DNA of 64,000 bases. Origin: Streptomyces piniterrae (GTDB lineage: Bacteria; Actinomycetota; Actinomycetes; Streptomycetales; Streptomycetaceae). The stretch is taken from assembly GCF_005048155.1 (NCBI RefSeq), contig NZ_SUMB01000009.1:62001-126000 (forward strand). Direction: 5' to 3'. How positions within the stretch are numbered: the stretch's first letter is position 1; each line of letters starts with the position of its first letter. Position numbers and translations under genes: made by a program. Shown in pieces: positions 8,459 to 16,586 of this stretch. Under the pieces are notes generated by a model. It was given only the letters and a program-made list of their open reading frames with translations, was not told where the DNA came from and searched no databases.

Positions 8459-9377
8459 GGACGAGAGCACCGCTCTCGCCTGTCGCCGCACAGGCCCGCA
8501 GCAGCGCATCCAGCCCGGCGGGCGGGTCCGTGCGGTGCACCGCCAGGTATGTCGTCAGCTCCATGCCCGGGTTGCGGAACGGCAGGTACGTCACCCTCGG
8601 GGTGCTCAGCCGGCCGGCGTGCGATGCGTAGACGACGGTCCACAGCGCATCGGCCGGGCCGGCGGCGCCGATAGCGGTCAACGTGTTGTCCAGGGAGCCG
8701 GACTTGGGGCCGGGTACGGGCACGAACCCGGCGTCATGGCAGGCGTTGACGACCAGGTCGACCAGGGCGCGGTTGTTGCGGCGGTCGGTCAGGACGAGGG
8801 GAAGGCCGGCCAGTTCGCCGAGCGCCACCGTGCCCGGCGAGGCGGCCAGAGGGTGCCGTGCCGGAACGGCGGCGACCAGCGGGTCCTGCCACAGCGGCAC
8901 GAAGCTCAGACCGCCCGGACCGGCACCGTCGGCCTCACCGCGGATGAACGCCGCGTCCAGTTCGCGGGCCGCGACCCTTTCGAGGCGCTCCTGTGCGCGG
9001 GCCGAGACCAGCTCCACGCCGATCTCCGGGGCGAGGCCGGCGAGCACGTCCAGCACCCGGTCGAGGTGGGTGCCCAGGCCCGTGCTCGTGCCCAGGCGGA
9101 GGGTGGTGGCGCGGGTGGCCGTGAGGTCGGCGACGACGGCGCGGGCGCGTTCCTCGGCGGCGAGCAGTGCCCGTGCCTCGGGCAGAAACCGCTCGCCGAC
9201 GGCCGTCAGCCGCACCTGCCGCGCCGAACGGTCGAACAGCTCGGCCTTCAGCTCCCGCTCCAGCCGACGGACCTGCTGGCTCACGGCCGACTGCACGATG
9301 TGCAGCCGCTCGGCAGCCCGCCCGAAGTGCAGCTCCTGCGCGACCATGACGAAATACCGCACCTGTCGCAGTTCCAC
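8436..9377 (-). CDS. LysR-family transcriptional regulator
   Basis: 313 residues. N-terminal winged HTH of LysR type (MELRQVRYFVMVAQELHFGRAAERLHIVQSAVS..., residues 1-60) followed by a periplasmic-binding-like effector domain (LRLGTSTGLGTHLDRVL onward). Length is normal for the family. The gene upstream of the stop direction is the tautomerase, in the same orientation, which could be a target. Its last codons lie in a tandem-repeat array, so the C-terminal tail is probably variable between strains. Effector unknown. Confidence 0.88.
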   Translation of the reverse strand: MELRQVRYFVMVAQELHFGRAAERLHIVQSAVSQQVRRLERELKAELFDRSARQVRLTAVGERFLPEARALLAAEERARAVVADLTATRATTLRLGTSTGLGTHLDRVLDVLAGLAPEIGVELVSARAQERLERVAARELDAAFIRGEADGAGPGGLSFVPLWQDPLVAAVPARHPLAASPGTVALGELAGLPLVLTDRRNNRALVDLVVNACHDAGFVPVPGPKSGSLDNTLTAIGAAGPADALWTVVYASHAGRLSTPRVTYLPFRNPGMELTTYLAVHRTDPPAGLDALLRACAATGESGALVPNHCPRS

Positions 9378-9524
9378 GCCCTCCCGCCTTCCACCTCCCG
9401 GGCCCGCCCTTGCCCTACCGGCCCATCCCTCTGCCGCGGCGGTACCGGCGGCCCGACATCATCCCTCCGTGATCGATACCGCCGCACTTCCCCGGCAGCC
9501 GGCACCGTCCTGCGCCTCCGCCGC

Positions 9525-10817
9525 TCAGTAGTTCTCCCCGGTGAACGGCAGCCACTCCGTCTCCAGGGCGGCCTCCAGGCGGCGGACGGCGCCCGGGGTG
9601 TGTTCGGTGGCCAGGCCGGCTCGTACGAGGTGCCGCAGGCGGGTGCCGCCGAGGTAGCAGGCGCCCAACTCCCTTACGTCCAGGGAGATGTCGGCCGCAT
9701 CGTCGGTGGGCTTCCAGGTCGCCCCGGACGCAGCTCCGGACGCAGCTCCGGACGTAGCCCCGGACGCAGCTCCGGCCCCCGCACGCTCCCCGTCCCCGAC
9801 CGTCAGGCGGAACCGTCCCGCGTTGGCCGGAACGGATGTGTCGCGCAGGTCGAGGACCACATCGACCGGGGCCGCCCAGGAGCGGGCGGTCAGTGCCGCG
9901 TGGACGTCCACGAGCCGGACCCACAGGTCGATTTCCTGCCGGGTGACCCGCACCTGGTCGCGATCGGCGGCGATGTAGAGCAGCGGGTCGTCCGCGGGGC
10001 GGGCCTGGACGCGTACGGTCGTCGTCAGGTCGATCGAGGCGAGGTAGGCCCACAGGGCTGCGGCGGCCGGCGCGGATTCGGCCTCCAGCTCGTCGACCGT
10101 CACCGTGCCGGCGCCGTTGCCGTCGGCACGGTAGAGGGCGTAGCCGGCCGGGGGCTCGCCGGGCTCGCCCAGCACCACCACGCGCGGCGGGCCGGGAGGC
10201 TGCGACCCGCTGCCGCTCTCGCGGGCGCCGTCGAGGTTCAGCACCTCCTGGCGCCACCAGGCCTCGTCGCGGGTGAACCGGCCGGCGCGGTCGGCCAGCG
10301 TGGCGTCGAAGAGCGGCCCGAGTACGGCGGGTGCGTCGGCCGGGTCGATCAGCCGCAGCGGCCGCTCGTCGGGGGCGACACGCAGCGCGAGCGGGCGCGC
10401 GGAGTCGATCTCGATGCGGTACGTCTCGGTGGCCGGGGCATAGCCGTAGCGGCCGTAGATGGCGCTCTCGGACGGCCAGAGGCAGGACAGCGGCTGTCCG
10501 TCGGCGGCGCAGCGGCGCCACAGCTCGGCCATCATCGAGGACAGTACGCCGCGGCGGCGGTGCGTGGGCGCGACGGAGACGAAGTCCACTGCGGCGCAAG
10601 GGAGTTGGCCGCCCGGAAGGGAGAGGGTGAGGAGGTGGGCGGCCGCCAGTCCGGCGAGCTGTCCGCCGTCATAGACCCCGATGCGGGTGCAGCGCCGCAG
10701 CAGTTCGCGATGGCGGTTGCGCCGCTTCTCGCCGGGGCTGAGATGGAAGGCGAGGTAGCTGAGGTCGAGGGCCCGATCGAGATCGGCCTCGGGTACGTCC
10801 CGGATGTCCAAGGTCAC
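9525..10817 (-). CDS. Eis-type GNAT N-acetyltransferase
   Basis: 430-residue three-domain acetyltransferase. The first GNAT domain contains the acetyl-CoA-binding region VDFVSVAPTHRRRGVLSSMM (about residues 80-98) and LSCLWPSESAIYGRYGYAPA, typical of the Eis family; the C-terminal part is SCP2-like and ends with a free aromatic/carboxyl end (GENY), as needed for catalysis in Eis, where the C-terminal carboxylate participates. Family members acetylate amines such as aminoglycosides or protein lysines; the substrate is not known here. A low-complexity insert GAASGATSGAASG is encoded by 12-bp DNA repeats at 9725-9772. The start is GTG 10817. Confidence 0.85.
   Translation of the reverse strand: MTLDIRDVPEADLDRALDLSYLAFHLSPGEKRRNRHRELLRRCTRIGVYDGGQLAGLAAAHLLTLSLPGGQLPCAAVDFVSVAPTHRRRGVLSSMMAELWRRCAADGQPLSCLWPSESAIYGRYGYAPATETYRIEIDSARPLALRVAPDERPLRLIDPADAPAVLGPLFDATLADRAGRFTRDEAWWRQEVLNLDGARESGSGSQPPGPPRVVVLGEPGEPPAGYALYRADGNGAGTVTVDELEAESAPAAAALWAYLASIDLTTTVRVQARPADDPLLYIAADRDQVRVTRQEIDLWVRLVDVHAALTARSWAAPVDVVLDLRDTSVPANAGRFRLTVGDGERAGAGAASGATSGAASGAASGATWKPTDDAADISLDVRELGACYLGGTRLRHLVRAGLATEHTPGAVRRLEAALETEWLPFTGENY
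9725..9772. repeat. In-frame 12-bp tandem repeats in the Eis-type gene
   Basis: Four units of CGGACGCAGCTC (9725-9736, 9737-9748, 9749-9760 with two changes, 9761-9772) encode an Ala/Ser/Gly linker in the acetyltransferase. Expansion or contraction would keep the reading frame. Confidence 0.85.
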
Positions 10818-10848
10818 CTCGGGACGCTAACCCGCCCTCCGCCGGCCG

Positions 10849-12015
10849 TCATCCGGTTTTCCGCCGCGGGGCGACCTGGCCGTAGCGGATGTCGTGCCCG
10901 GCGTCGGGGTCCGTCATCCGCAGCACTCCGGCAGCCTCGTCCTCCAGCGCGGTGCGCTCGGTGCGGGTCAGCGGAGTGAAGGGTTCGACGGTCAGCCGCG
11001 CGGTGCCGCCGCCCGTGTCGAGGGACCACAGCCCGCGGATGCCGCCGTCCACGAGAAACGCCCGGTAGCCGGCGTTGGGGCCCCAGGTGCGTCCCTGCCA
11101 CTCGGGCGCGATGATCCGGGAGCGGTCGGCGTGCGACAGCGCGACGTTGTCGTACTCCGGCAGGAACCGGACCGGCGCCTCGGTGTCCGGGTCCGGCAGC
11201 GGCGCGTCGGGGAGGTCGAAGAGCTCCACGCCGTTCTCGTCCCGGAAGGTGCGCAGGCGCGGCCGGAGGGGGTCGACGACCTCGCGCAGCCGGGTCAGCC
11301 CGCACCAGGTCTGCATGTCCTTGACGGAGGCCGGCCCGAACGCGGCCAGATAGCGCAGCAGGACGGCGGCGAGCGCGTCCGACGGCTCCTGCGGTTCCTG
11401 CGGTTCCTGCGGTTCCTGCCGGGGCGTCTGGTCCCGCGCCAGCCAGGTGTCGAGTGTGGTGTGCGCGGCCTGCCCGGCGCGGTCCCAGAGCGCGCGCGGG
11501 GTGACCTGCACCAGCGGCAGCAGCTGGCGGGCGGCCAGCGCCAGCGGCTGGCGGTCGTGCTCAGGCCACTCCTCCTGGAGGCGTTCGCCCAGCTCCTTGA
11601 ACGTCAGCGGGCGTTCGTCGACGAGCGCACGGGCGACCGTCGCGAGCCGGTCGAGATCGACGCCGACCAGCTGTTTGGCGAAGTTGCCGTGCAGCACGCG
11701 GTCGTGCACGGGCTGGGTGAGCGGCCGCAGCAGCCGGGCGTCCCGGGCGCTCACCAGGTGGATGGTGGAGCGCATCAGGGAGATGCGTACGGCCTGCCGG
11801 GCCTCCAGCAGACCGGACAGCTCCTCCGGGCGGAATCCGGCGAGCCGTGCGGCGAGTGCGTGGTACGGCGGGCGTGGCGACTGGGCCTGGAGCCCGAGCA
11901 GCCACTCCACCGCGTCGAGCACCGGCAGCTCGCTGCGGCGGAGCAGGAGTTGGCGTTCCAGGGTGGCCCGGCCGAGGGCGCGGGCGGTGAGTACGGGAGC
12001 GGGGCGCTGCGTCAT
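10849..12015 (-). CDS. AlkZ-type winged-helix DNA glycosylase (HTH_42 family)
   Basis: 388-residue protein of the HTH_42 family (tandem winged helices). The characteristic N-terminal motif is GLQAQSPRPPY with Gln43 and Gln45, the Q-x-Q arrangement reported as catalytic in AlkZ of Streptomyces, which unhooks interstrand crosslinks; homologues with Q-x-D act mainly on alkylated monoadducts. Other conserved parts: RISLMRSTIHLVSARDA, FGPASVKDMQTWCGL, FLPEYDNVALSHADR. Start at ATG 12015 (MTQRPAP) is preferred over an upstream in-frame ATG at 12072, because the extra residues fall across a terminator hairpin. An EPQ linker at about residue 200 is encoded by 9-bp repeats (11391-11417). Role: repair of bulky or crosslinking damage. 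Confidence 0.85.
   Translation of the reverse strand: MTQRPAPVLTARALGRATLERQLLLRRSELPVLDAVEWLLGLQAQSPRPPYHALAARLAGFRPEELSGLLEARQAVRISLMRSTIHLVSARDARLLRPLTQPVHDRVLHGNFAKQLVGVDLDRLATVARALVDERPLTFKELGERLQEEWPEHDRQPLALAARQLLPLVQVTPRALWDRAGQAAHTTLDTWLARDQTPRQEPQEPQEPQEPSDALAAVLLRYLAAFGPASVKDMQTWCGLTRLREVVDPLRPRLRTFRDENGVELFDLPDAPLPDPDTEAPVRFLPEYDNVALSHADRSRIIAPEWQGRTWGPNAGYRAFLVDGGIRGLWSLDTGGGTARLTVEPFTPLTRTERTALEDEAAGVLRMTDPDAGHDIRYGQVAPRRKTG
11391..11417. repeat. In-frame 9-bp tandem repeats in the AlkZ-type gene
   Basis: Three perfect units of GCGGTTCCT plus a diverged one at 11382-11390 encode a Gln-Glu-Pro repeat linker between the two halves of the glycosylase. Confidence 0.8.
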
Positions 12016-12031
12016 GGGGACGACGGTACGG

Positions 12032-12062
12032 GCCCTTGCGGACAGGTCACGTCCGCAAGGGC
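12032..12062 (-). terminator. Hairpin downstream of the mgtC-type gene
   Basis: Perfect 12-bp arms GCCCTTGCGGAC (12032-12043) and GTCCGCAAGGGC (12051-12062) with a 7-nt loop. It lies between the mgtC stop and the AlkZ-type start; both genes are read leftward, so it probably separates the two transcripts. Confidence 0.75.
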
Positions 12063-12073
12063 CGCGTGGCACG

Positions 12074-12148
12074 GGTCAGGCATACGCAGGTCAGGCATAC
12101 GCAGGTCAGGCATACGCAGGTCAGGCATGCGCGGGTCAGGCATGCGCG
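12074..12148. repeat. Five 15-bp tandem repeats over the mgtC stop codon
   Basis: Units GGTCAGGCATACGCA at 12074-12088, 12089-12103, 12104-12118, and the variant GGTCAGGCATGCGCG at 12119-12133 and 12134-12148. Each unit contains TCA, i.e. a TGA on the minus strand; the mgtC stop (12136-12138) is in the rightmost unit, so the array duplicates the stop codon downstream. Confidence 0.9.
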
Positions 12149-12897
12149 CGTGATTCCGTGGACCACTCCTGACCGTCCTCGACGTCCTCGTTGCCGATGA
12201 CCGTCCAGCTCACCGCCGAGACCGCGGGCTCCAGCGAGAGCCGGCTCACGGCCTCTTCGAGGAGGCTGTCGTCGCGGCGGTCGATGGTCAGCTCGGCGGC
12301 CACCGTCACCTTGCCCGCGGTCTGCGCGTACCGGCTGTGCACCGACCGCAGCCGGAAGCCGGGCCGGGTGACGGCCTGCACGACCAGCGCCCGGATGTGT
12401 ACCTCTTCGGACTCGGCGCACACCGCCTCGAAGTGGTAGTCGGTGCCGACCTCGGCACCGCCGCTCGGCTCCCGGTCCAGCCGCCGGCCGAGCGGCCGCA
12501 GCACCAGGTTCGCGCCGACCACACCGGCGGTGCCCAGCGCGGCGACCACGTACAGACCGGTGCCGGCCAGCGCGCCGACGGCGGCCGAACACCACAGGGT
12601 GGCCGCGGTGTTGAGGCCCCGCACGCTGAGGCCGTCCCGCATGATGACGCCGGCGCCGAGGAAGCCGATGCCGGAGACGATCTGCGCGGCGACCCGCGAG
12701 CCGTCGTAGCCGGTGCTGCTGGTCGCGGCCGCGAAGCCGTACTGCGAGAGCAGCACGAAGAGCGACGAGCCGGCCGCGACCAGGGCGTTGGTACGCAGTC
12801 CCGCCATCCGGGCGCGCCATTGGCGCTCCAGTCCGATACAGGCTCCGAAGCCGAGTCCGACGGCGATATTGGCGGCCAGCTGCCATTGGTTGATCAT
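12136..12897 (-). CDS. MgtC/SapB-family membrane protein
   Basis: 253 residues. N-terminal half carries the MgtC signature (GLGFGACIGLERQWRARMAGLRTNALV) and about five membrane helices (residues 8-25, 40-60, 70-90, 100-135), including GIGFLGAGVIMRDG. The C-terminal ~100 residues form the soluble ACT-like domain. MgtC proteins are linked to growth in low Mg2+ and to survival in macrophages, where MgtC modulates ATP synthase; in a soil actinomycete the role is not established. GGAGGAG precedes the ATG. It is preceded by a ~280-nt leader with a short peptide ORF and hairpins, which suggests post-initiation control. Confidence 0.88.
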   Translation of the reverse strand: MINQWQLAANIAVGLGFGACIGLERQWRARMAGLRTNALVAAGSSLFVLLSQYGFAAATSSTGYDGSRVAAQIVSGIGFLGAGVIMRDGLSVRGLNTAATLWCSAAVGALAGTGLYVVAALGTAGVVGANLVLRPLGRRLDREPSGGAEVGTDYHFEAVCAESEEVHIRALVVQAVTRPGFRLRSVHSRYAQTAGKVTVAAELTIDRRDDSLLEEAVSRLSLEPAVSAVSWTVIGNEDVEDGQEWSTESRAHA

Positions 12898-13210
12898 GAT
12901 TCACTCTCCTCCGCGGCCTTTTGTCGGGCTCATACATGAACCGGAACAGCGCATTTCTCAGGCCGGTGAAAGCTGGAAAGGGGGCACCTCTGGAAAAGGG
13001 CAGCGCCGAATGCGGCACTGAATGCGGCGCTGAGCAAGGGCAGCACTCAAGGAGAGCGACGCCCTAGGGCAACGGCCCTGAAATCCCAGATGAACGCGTA
13101 GGAATACGCGCGCAGGAGCAACAGTCAGCAGAGGGTGACTACCACTGTCACGCAGCTGCGAGGACTTCCTTCGGGACTCATCCCGATCACCTCCTCGCTC
13201 GCGCGGACAT
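12898..13210 (-). promoter_or_regulatory. Structured 5' leader of the mgtC-type gene (candidate attenuator or riboregulator)
   Basis: Reading toward mgtC (minus strand): CGAGGA (containing the GGAGGTGAT ribosome binding site of a leader ORF) can pair with TCCTCG downstream; between them TCGGGA-TGAG-TCCCGA forms a perfect 6-bp hairpin whose loop contains the leader ATG. Further toward mgtC are CGCGTA-TTCC-TACGCG (around 13090-13110), AGGGC-CGTT-GCCCT (around 13065-13080) and AGCGCCG/CGGCGCT arms (around 13002-13032). The arrangement (short ORF, nested stems, long untranslated stretch) is that of a cis-regulatory leader. I could not match it to the M-box or another named riboswitch. Confidence 0.5.
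13125..13181 (-). CDS. 18-residue leader peptide upstream of the mgtC-type gene
   Basis: ATG at 13181 follows a near-ideal ribosome binding site GGAGGTGAT with a 4-nt spacer. The peptide is MSPEGSPRSCVTVVVTLC and then TGA (13125-13127). Its start codon sits in the loop of a perfect hairpin, and its ribosome binding site in an outer stem. Two prolines, two cysteines and a valine-rich run could make ribosome progress sensitive to amino-acid or ion levels. In Salmonella, mgtC and mgtA are controlled through short leader ORFs (mgtM, mgtP, mgtL); an equivalent role here is inference. It could also be a chance ORF. Confidence 0.5.
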   Translation of the reverse strand: MSPEGSPRSCVTVVVTLC

Positions 13211-13341
13211 ATCCAGGCACCCACTCAGAGGAATGCCTCAGCGCCCCATCGTGCCATATCTCCCACTGCGCCCCGTCATCCTCTTGGTCAAGCCTGCATC
13301 AAAGGCCGCTATGGGGCCGCGGTCGGCCGGCCATGGAGAAC

Positions 13342-13373
13342 GCCATAAGGCCGCCATAAGCCTCTGTTATGGC
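13342..13373. promoter_or_regulatory. GCCATAA repeat/palindrome (candidate operator)
   Basis: Two direct copies of GCCATAA (13342-13348, 13353-13359) and one inverted copy TTATGGC (13367-13373); the last two form a 7-7-7 inverted repeat. It lies upstream of the mgtC leader, within an otherwise gene-free stretch (13182-13494). A similar CATAAGG core recurs upstream of the encapsulin gene. Confidence 0.4.
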
Positions 13374-13494
13374 CGTCACTCCGGCCGTTCGCCCGTGGCC
13401 CGCTCCGGTGCGGCATACTTGACTCAACTCCGCTCCGGCTAACCGGTGTTATCGGAACGGAGGCCGCGGCCGCGCCTTTCCGCCGCGCCGCGAG

Positions 13495-13533
13495 GCGAAG
13501 CCCGTACTCCTGGGGAGGGGGTACGGGCTTCGC
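13495..13533 (-). terminator. Terminator of the NCS2-xdhC unit
   Basis: Perfect 13-bp arms GCGAAGCCCGTAC (13495-13507) and GTACGGGCTTCGC (13521-13533) with a 13-nt loop, 21 nt past the xdhC stop. Confidence 0.8.
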
Positions 13534-13553
13534 GCTGCTTCGTGGACGATCTC

Positions 13554-14747
13554 TCAGGCCACCGAGCCGATCCTGCCCACCGTGCGTCCGCCGTCGTGGT
13601 GGATCGGGGTGTGCGCCCCGGTCAGCGGTACGCCGGTGCCGCCGCGCCGGTTGGCGACGATTTCCGCAGCGATCGACAGCGCCGTCTCCTCGGGGGTGCG
13701 CGCCCCCAGGTCGAGGCCGATCGGCGAGCGCAGGCGGTTGAGTTCGAGTTCGGTCAGGCCCACGTCGCGGAGGCGCTGGAGGCGGTCCAGGTGGGTGCGG
13801 CGGGACCCCATGGCGCCCACGTAGGCGACGGGAAGCTTCAATGCCCGCTCCAGCAGCGGGACGTCGAACTTGGCGTCGTGGGTGAGGACACAGAGGACGG
13901 TGCGGGAGTCGAGGTCCTGGGAGTCCAGGTAGCGGTGGGGCCAGTCGACGACGATGTCGTCCGCGTCGGGGAAGCGGGTCCGGGTGGCGAAGACGGGCCG
14001 GGCGTCGCAGACGGTGACGTGGTAGTTGAGGAATTTGCCGACCCTGACCAGGGCGGACGCGAAGTCGATGGCGCCGAAGACGATCATCCGGGGCGCGGGC
14101 ACTGAGGATTCGACGAGGAGGACGACCGGCTGGCCGCACCGGGAGCCGTCCGCGCCGATCTCGATGGTGGTGGTGCGCCCGGCGTCCAGCAGGGCGCGGG
14201 TCTGCTCGACGGCGGTGTGGTCGAGGGCGGGGTGTCCGCCGAGGGTGCCGGTGTGGCTGCCGTCGAGGCGGACGAGGAGGGCACGGCCGAGGAGTTCGGC
14301 GGGCCCGTCGATGATCCGGGCGACCGCCGCCGCCTCCCCACGGGCGGCAGCGGCCAGCGCGGCGGCGAGCGTGTCGGCGGTGCTGTCCACCGGGTCCCCC
14401 GCGGATCCGCTGTCGCGGGCGGATCCGGGGGTGCTCGTCCGTACCGGGGTGACGAGGATGTCGATGATTCCGCCGCAGGTCAGGCCTACGGCGAAGGCGT
14501 CCTCGTCGCTGTAGCCGAAGCGCTCCAGGACCGGTTCACCGGTCTCCAGCGCCTCCTGACACAGCTCGTAGACCGCTCCCTCCACGCAGCCTCCGGAGAC
14601 CGACCCGATCGCCGTGCCGTCGGTGTCGACGGCGAGGGCGGCTCCGGGCTGGCGGGGCGCGCTCCCGTTGGTGGCCACCACGGTGGCCACCGCGAAGTCG
14701 CGTCCCTGCTCGACCCACCGGTTCAGCTCTTCGGCGATGTCCAGCAT
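13554..14747 (-). CDS. XdhC-family molybdenum cofactor insertion protein
   Basis: 397 residues. N-terminal XdhC/CoxI domain with NGSAPRQPGA and GSVSGGCVEGAVYELCQEAL (about residues 28-65), and a C-terminal Rossmann-like domain (MIVFGAIDFASALVRVGKFL, then VGAMGSRRTHLDRLQRLRDVG). XdhC proteins bind Mo cofactor, help its sulfuration and hand it to xanthine dehydrogenase. ATG 14747 is chosen because AAGGAG lies 7 nt upstream; a longer frame to 15122 overlaps the permease gene in antisense-like low-similarity sequence. It follows the NCS2 permease by 44 nt and ends in a terminator, so the two are probably co-transcribed, and functionally they join the xdh operon upstream. Confidence 0.9.
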   Translation of the reverse strand: MLDIAEELNRWVEQGRDFAVATVVATNGSAPRQPGAALAVDTDGTAIGSVSGGCVEGAVYELCQEALETGEPVLERFGYSDEDAFAVGLTCGGIIDILVTPVRTSTPGSARDSGSAGDPVDSTADTLAAALAAAARGEAAAVARIIDGPAELLGRALLVRLDGSHTGTLGGHPALDHTAVEQTRALLDAGRTTTIEIGADGSRCGQPVVLLVESSVPAPRMIVFGAIDFASALVRVGKFLNYHVTVCDARPVFATRTRFPDADDIVVDWPHRYLDSQDLDSRTVLCVLTHDAKFDVPLLERALKLPVAYVGAMGSRRTHLDRLQRLRDVGLTELELNRLRSPIGLDLGARTPEETALSIAAEIVANRRGGTGVPLTGAHTPIHHDGGRTVGRIGSVA

Positions 14748-14791
14748 GTCGGTCTCCTTTGCGGCTACGGATGGTGGAGCGGGCTGGGCGG

Positions 14792-16255
14792 TTACCTGAC
14801 GCCCAGCAGCTGCTCGATCGGATGCAGGGCGAAGTAGACGGCGAAGATGGCGGTCAGCACCCACATGAAGCCACCGACATCTCGCCACTTGCCCTGCGCC
14901 GCCTTGATGGCGGTGTAGGCGATGACGCCCGCACCGACACCTGCGGTGATGGAGTAGGTGAACGGCATCAGGCCGACGGTCAGGAAGACCGGGATGGCCA
15001 CCGAACGGTCGCGCCAGTCCACGTGGCTGGCCGCGCTCATCATCATCGCGCCGATGACGACGAGGGCGGCGGAGGCCACCGGGCCAGGAACGATCTGCGT
15101 CACCGGGGTGAAGAACAGGCACAGTGCGAAGAACCCACCCGTGACGACGCTGGACAGGCCCGTACGGGCGCCCTCGCCGACACCGGTCGCGGACTCGATG
15201 AAGACGGTCTGGCCGGAGGCGCCGGCGACACCGCCGACCGCACCGCCCGCACCGTCGATGAGCAGGGCCTTGCTCAGGCCGGGCATCCGGCCCTGGGAGT
15301 CGGCCAGCTTGGCCTCGGTGCCGACGCCGATGATCGTGGCCATGGCGTCGAAGAAGCCGGCCAGCACCAGGGTGAAGACGAGCATGCCCACACCCAGGGC
15401 GCCGATCTCCTCCCAGCCGCCGAACTCGACATTGCCGAAGAGGCTGAAGTCCGGGGTGGACACCGGGTTGCCGGGCAGTGCCGGGGCGACGCCGCCCCAG
15501 TCCTTCACGTTCGTGACGCCGGCGGCGTTGGCCACCACGGCGAGGACCGTGCCGACGACGATGCCGATGAGGATCGCGCCGGGGACCTTACGGGCCTGGA
15601 GCATGAAGATGAGCAGCAGGGTGATGGCGAAGAACAGCACGGGCCAGCCCTGGAGCACACCGTCGACGCCCAGCGTGACCGGGGGACCGTGCTCCGGTCC
15701 CTTGCCGACGAAGCCCGCCTTCACCAGGCCGATCAGGGCGACGAACATGCCGATGCCCATGGTGATGCCGTGCTTCAGCGGAAGCGGGATGGCGTTCATG
15801 ATCAGCTCGCGGAGCCCGGTGAGCACCAGAAGCATGATCACGACGCCGTACATGACGCACAGACCCATGGCCTGCGGCCAGGTCAGGTCCTTGATGACCT
15901 GTCCGGCCAGGGCCGCCGAGACGTTGAGTCCGGCCGCCAGAGCCAGCGGTACCTTGCCCACGAAACCCATCAGGAGGGTGGTGAAGGCGGCGGCGAATGC
16001 TGTCGCGGTGATGACTGCGGTCGGGCTCAGCGTCTGACCGCTGGCGTCCGGCCCGCCCAGAAGGATGGGGTTGAGGAGGAGGATGTAGGCCATCGCCATG
16101 AAGGTGGTGATGCCGCCGCGCACCTCGCGCGCGACCGTTGATCCTCTGTCGGTGATGTGGAAGTACCGGTCGAGCCAAGACCGGCCGGCGGGCTGACGCG
16201 TGCCCTCGCCCGCGTCTTCCGCCGTGGTCTTCGGCTCTGTGGACTGCTGGGTCAT
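14792..16255 (-). CDS. NCS2-family purine permease (AzgA-like)
   Basis: 487 residues with 12 or more hydrophobic segments. Family signatures: REVRGGITTFMAMAYILLLNP at residues 43-63, VPLALAAGLNVSAAL, GITMGIGMFVALIGL, FFDAMATIIGVG and ASGQTVFIESATGVGEGART (the conserved ESATG region of the AzgA branch). Members are proton symporters for hypoxanthine, guanine or adenine. The position between xanthine dehydrogenase and XdhC supports import of purines for catabolism. The upstream region carries a tandem repeat block at 16391-16475. Confidence 0.92.
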   Translation of the reverse strand: MTQQSTEPKTTAEDAGEGTRQPAGRSWLDRYFHITDRGSTVAREVRGGITTFMAMAYILLLNPILLGGPDASGQTLSPTAVITATAFAAAFTTLLMGFVGKVPLALAAGLNVSAALAGQVIKDLTWPQAMGLCVMYGVVIMLLVLTGLRELIMNAIPLPLKHGITMGIGMFVALIGLVKAGFVGKGPEHGPPVTLGVDGVLQGWPVLFFAITLLLIFMLQARKVPGAILIGIVVGTVLAVVANAAGVTNVKDWGGVAPALPGNPVSTPDFSLFGNVEFGGWEEIGALGVGMLVFTLVLAGFFDAMATIIGVGTEAKLADSQGRMPGLSKALLIDGAGGAVGGVAGASGQTVFIESATGVGEGARTGLSSVVTGGFFALCLFFTPVTQIVPGPVASAALVVIGAMMMSAASHVDWRDRSVAIPVFLTVGLMPFTYSITAGVGAGVIAYTAIKAAQGKWRDVGGFMWVLTAIFAVYFALHPIEQLLGVR

Positions 16256-16390
16256 GGTGCCTGACTCCCAAGGTTCAATGGGACACCCGCATCAAGTGCG
16301 AGATTTGGGATGGAACTTCGGCTGCACGACCCGGGGGACGGCCCGAGACGAACGTGGGTACTGCCAACGTGGTACGCCGAGCAGCGACTG

Positions 16391-16475
16391 CGGTGTTGCT
16401 GTGTTACACGGTGTTGCTTTGAGCGGTGTTCTCTTGTTGAGCGGTGTTGCTGTGTTGAGCGGTGTTGCTGGTCAC
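16391..16475. repeat. CGGTGTTGCT tandem repeats upstream of the purine permease
   Basis: Five units begin CGGTGTT at 16391, 16409, 16424, 16442 and 16460, with a mostly 18-bp period (CGGTGTTGCTGTGTTGAG). The block lies in the 295-bp stretch 16256-16550 between the permease start and the xdh terminator; otherwise no gene is seen there. Confidence 0.85.
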
Positions 16476-16550
16476 TACGTGGGCTCCGGGCGGTACGCGG
16501 AGGAGGACGGACAGGGACACCCCTAGACACGCACCGCCCGGAGGTCGGGG

Positions 16551-16574
16551 TCCGGGGGCCGCGGGGCCCCCGGA
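16551..16574 (-). terminator. Terminator of the xanthine dehydrogenase operon
   Basis: Perfect 10-bp arms TCCGGGGGCC (16551-16560) and GGCCCCCGGA (16565-16574) with a 4-nt loop, 12 nt past the stop of the molybdenum subunit gene. Confidence 0.8.
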
Positions 16575-16586
16575 GGATTCGGTTGT

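Noticed and set aside
8394..10979. 861-codon rightward open frame
   Set aside because: It is antisense to the LysR and Eis-type genes, both of which have clear family motifs.
12898..13210. M-box (ykoK) Mg2+ riboswitch before mgtC
   Set aside because: I could not find the conserved M-box core; only hairpins and a leader ORF are visible.
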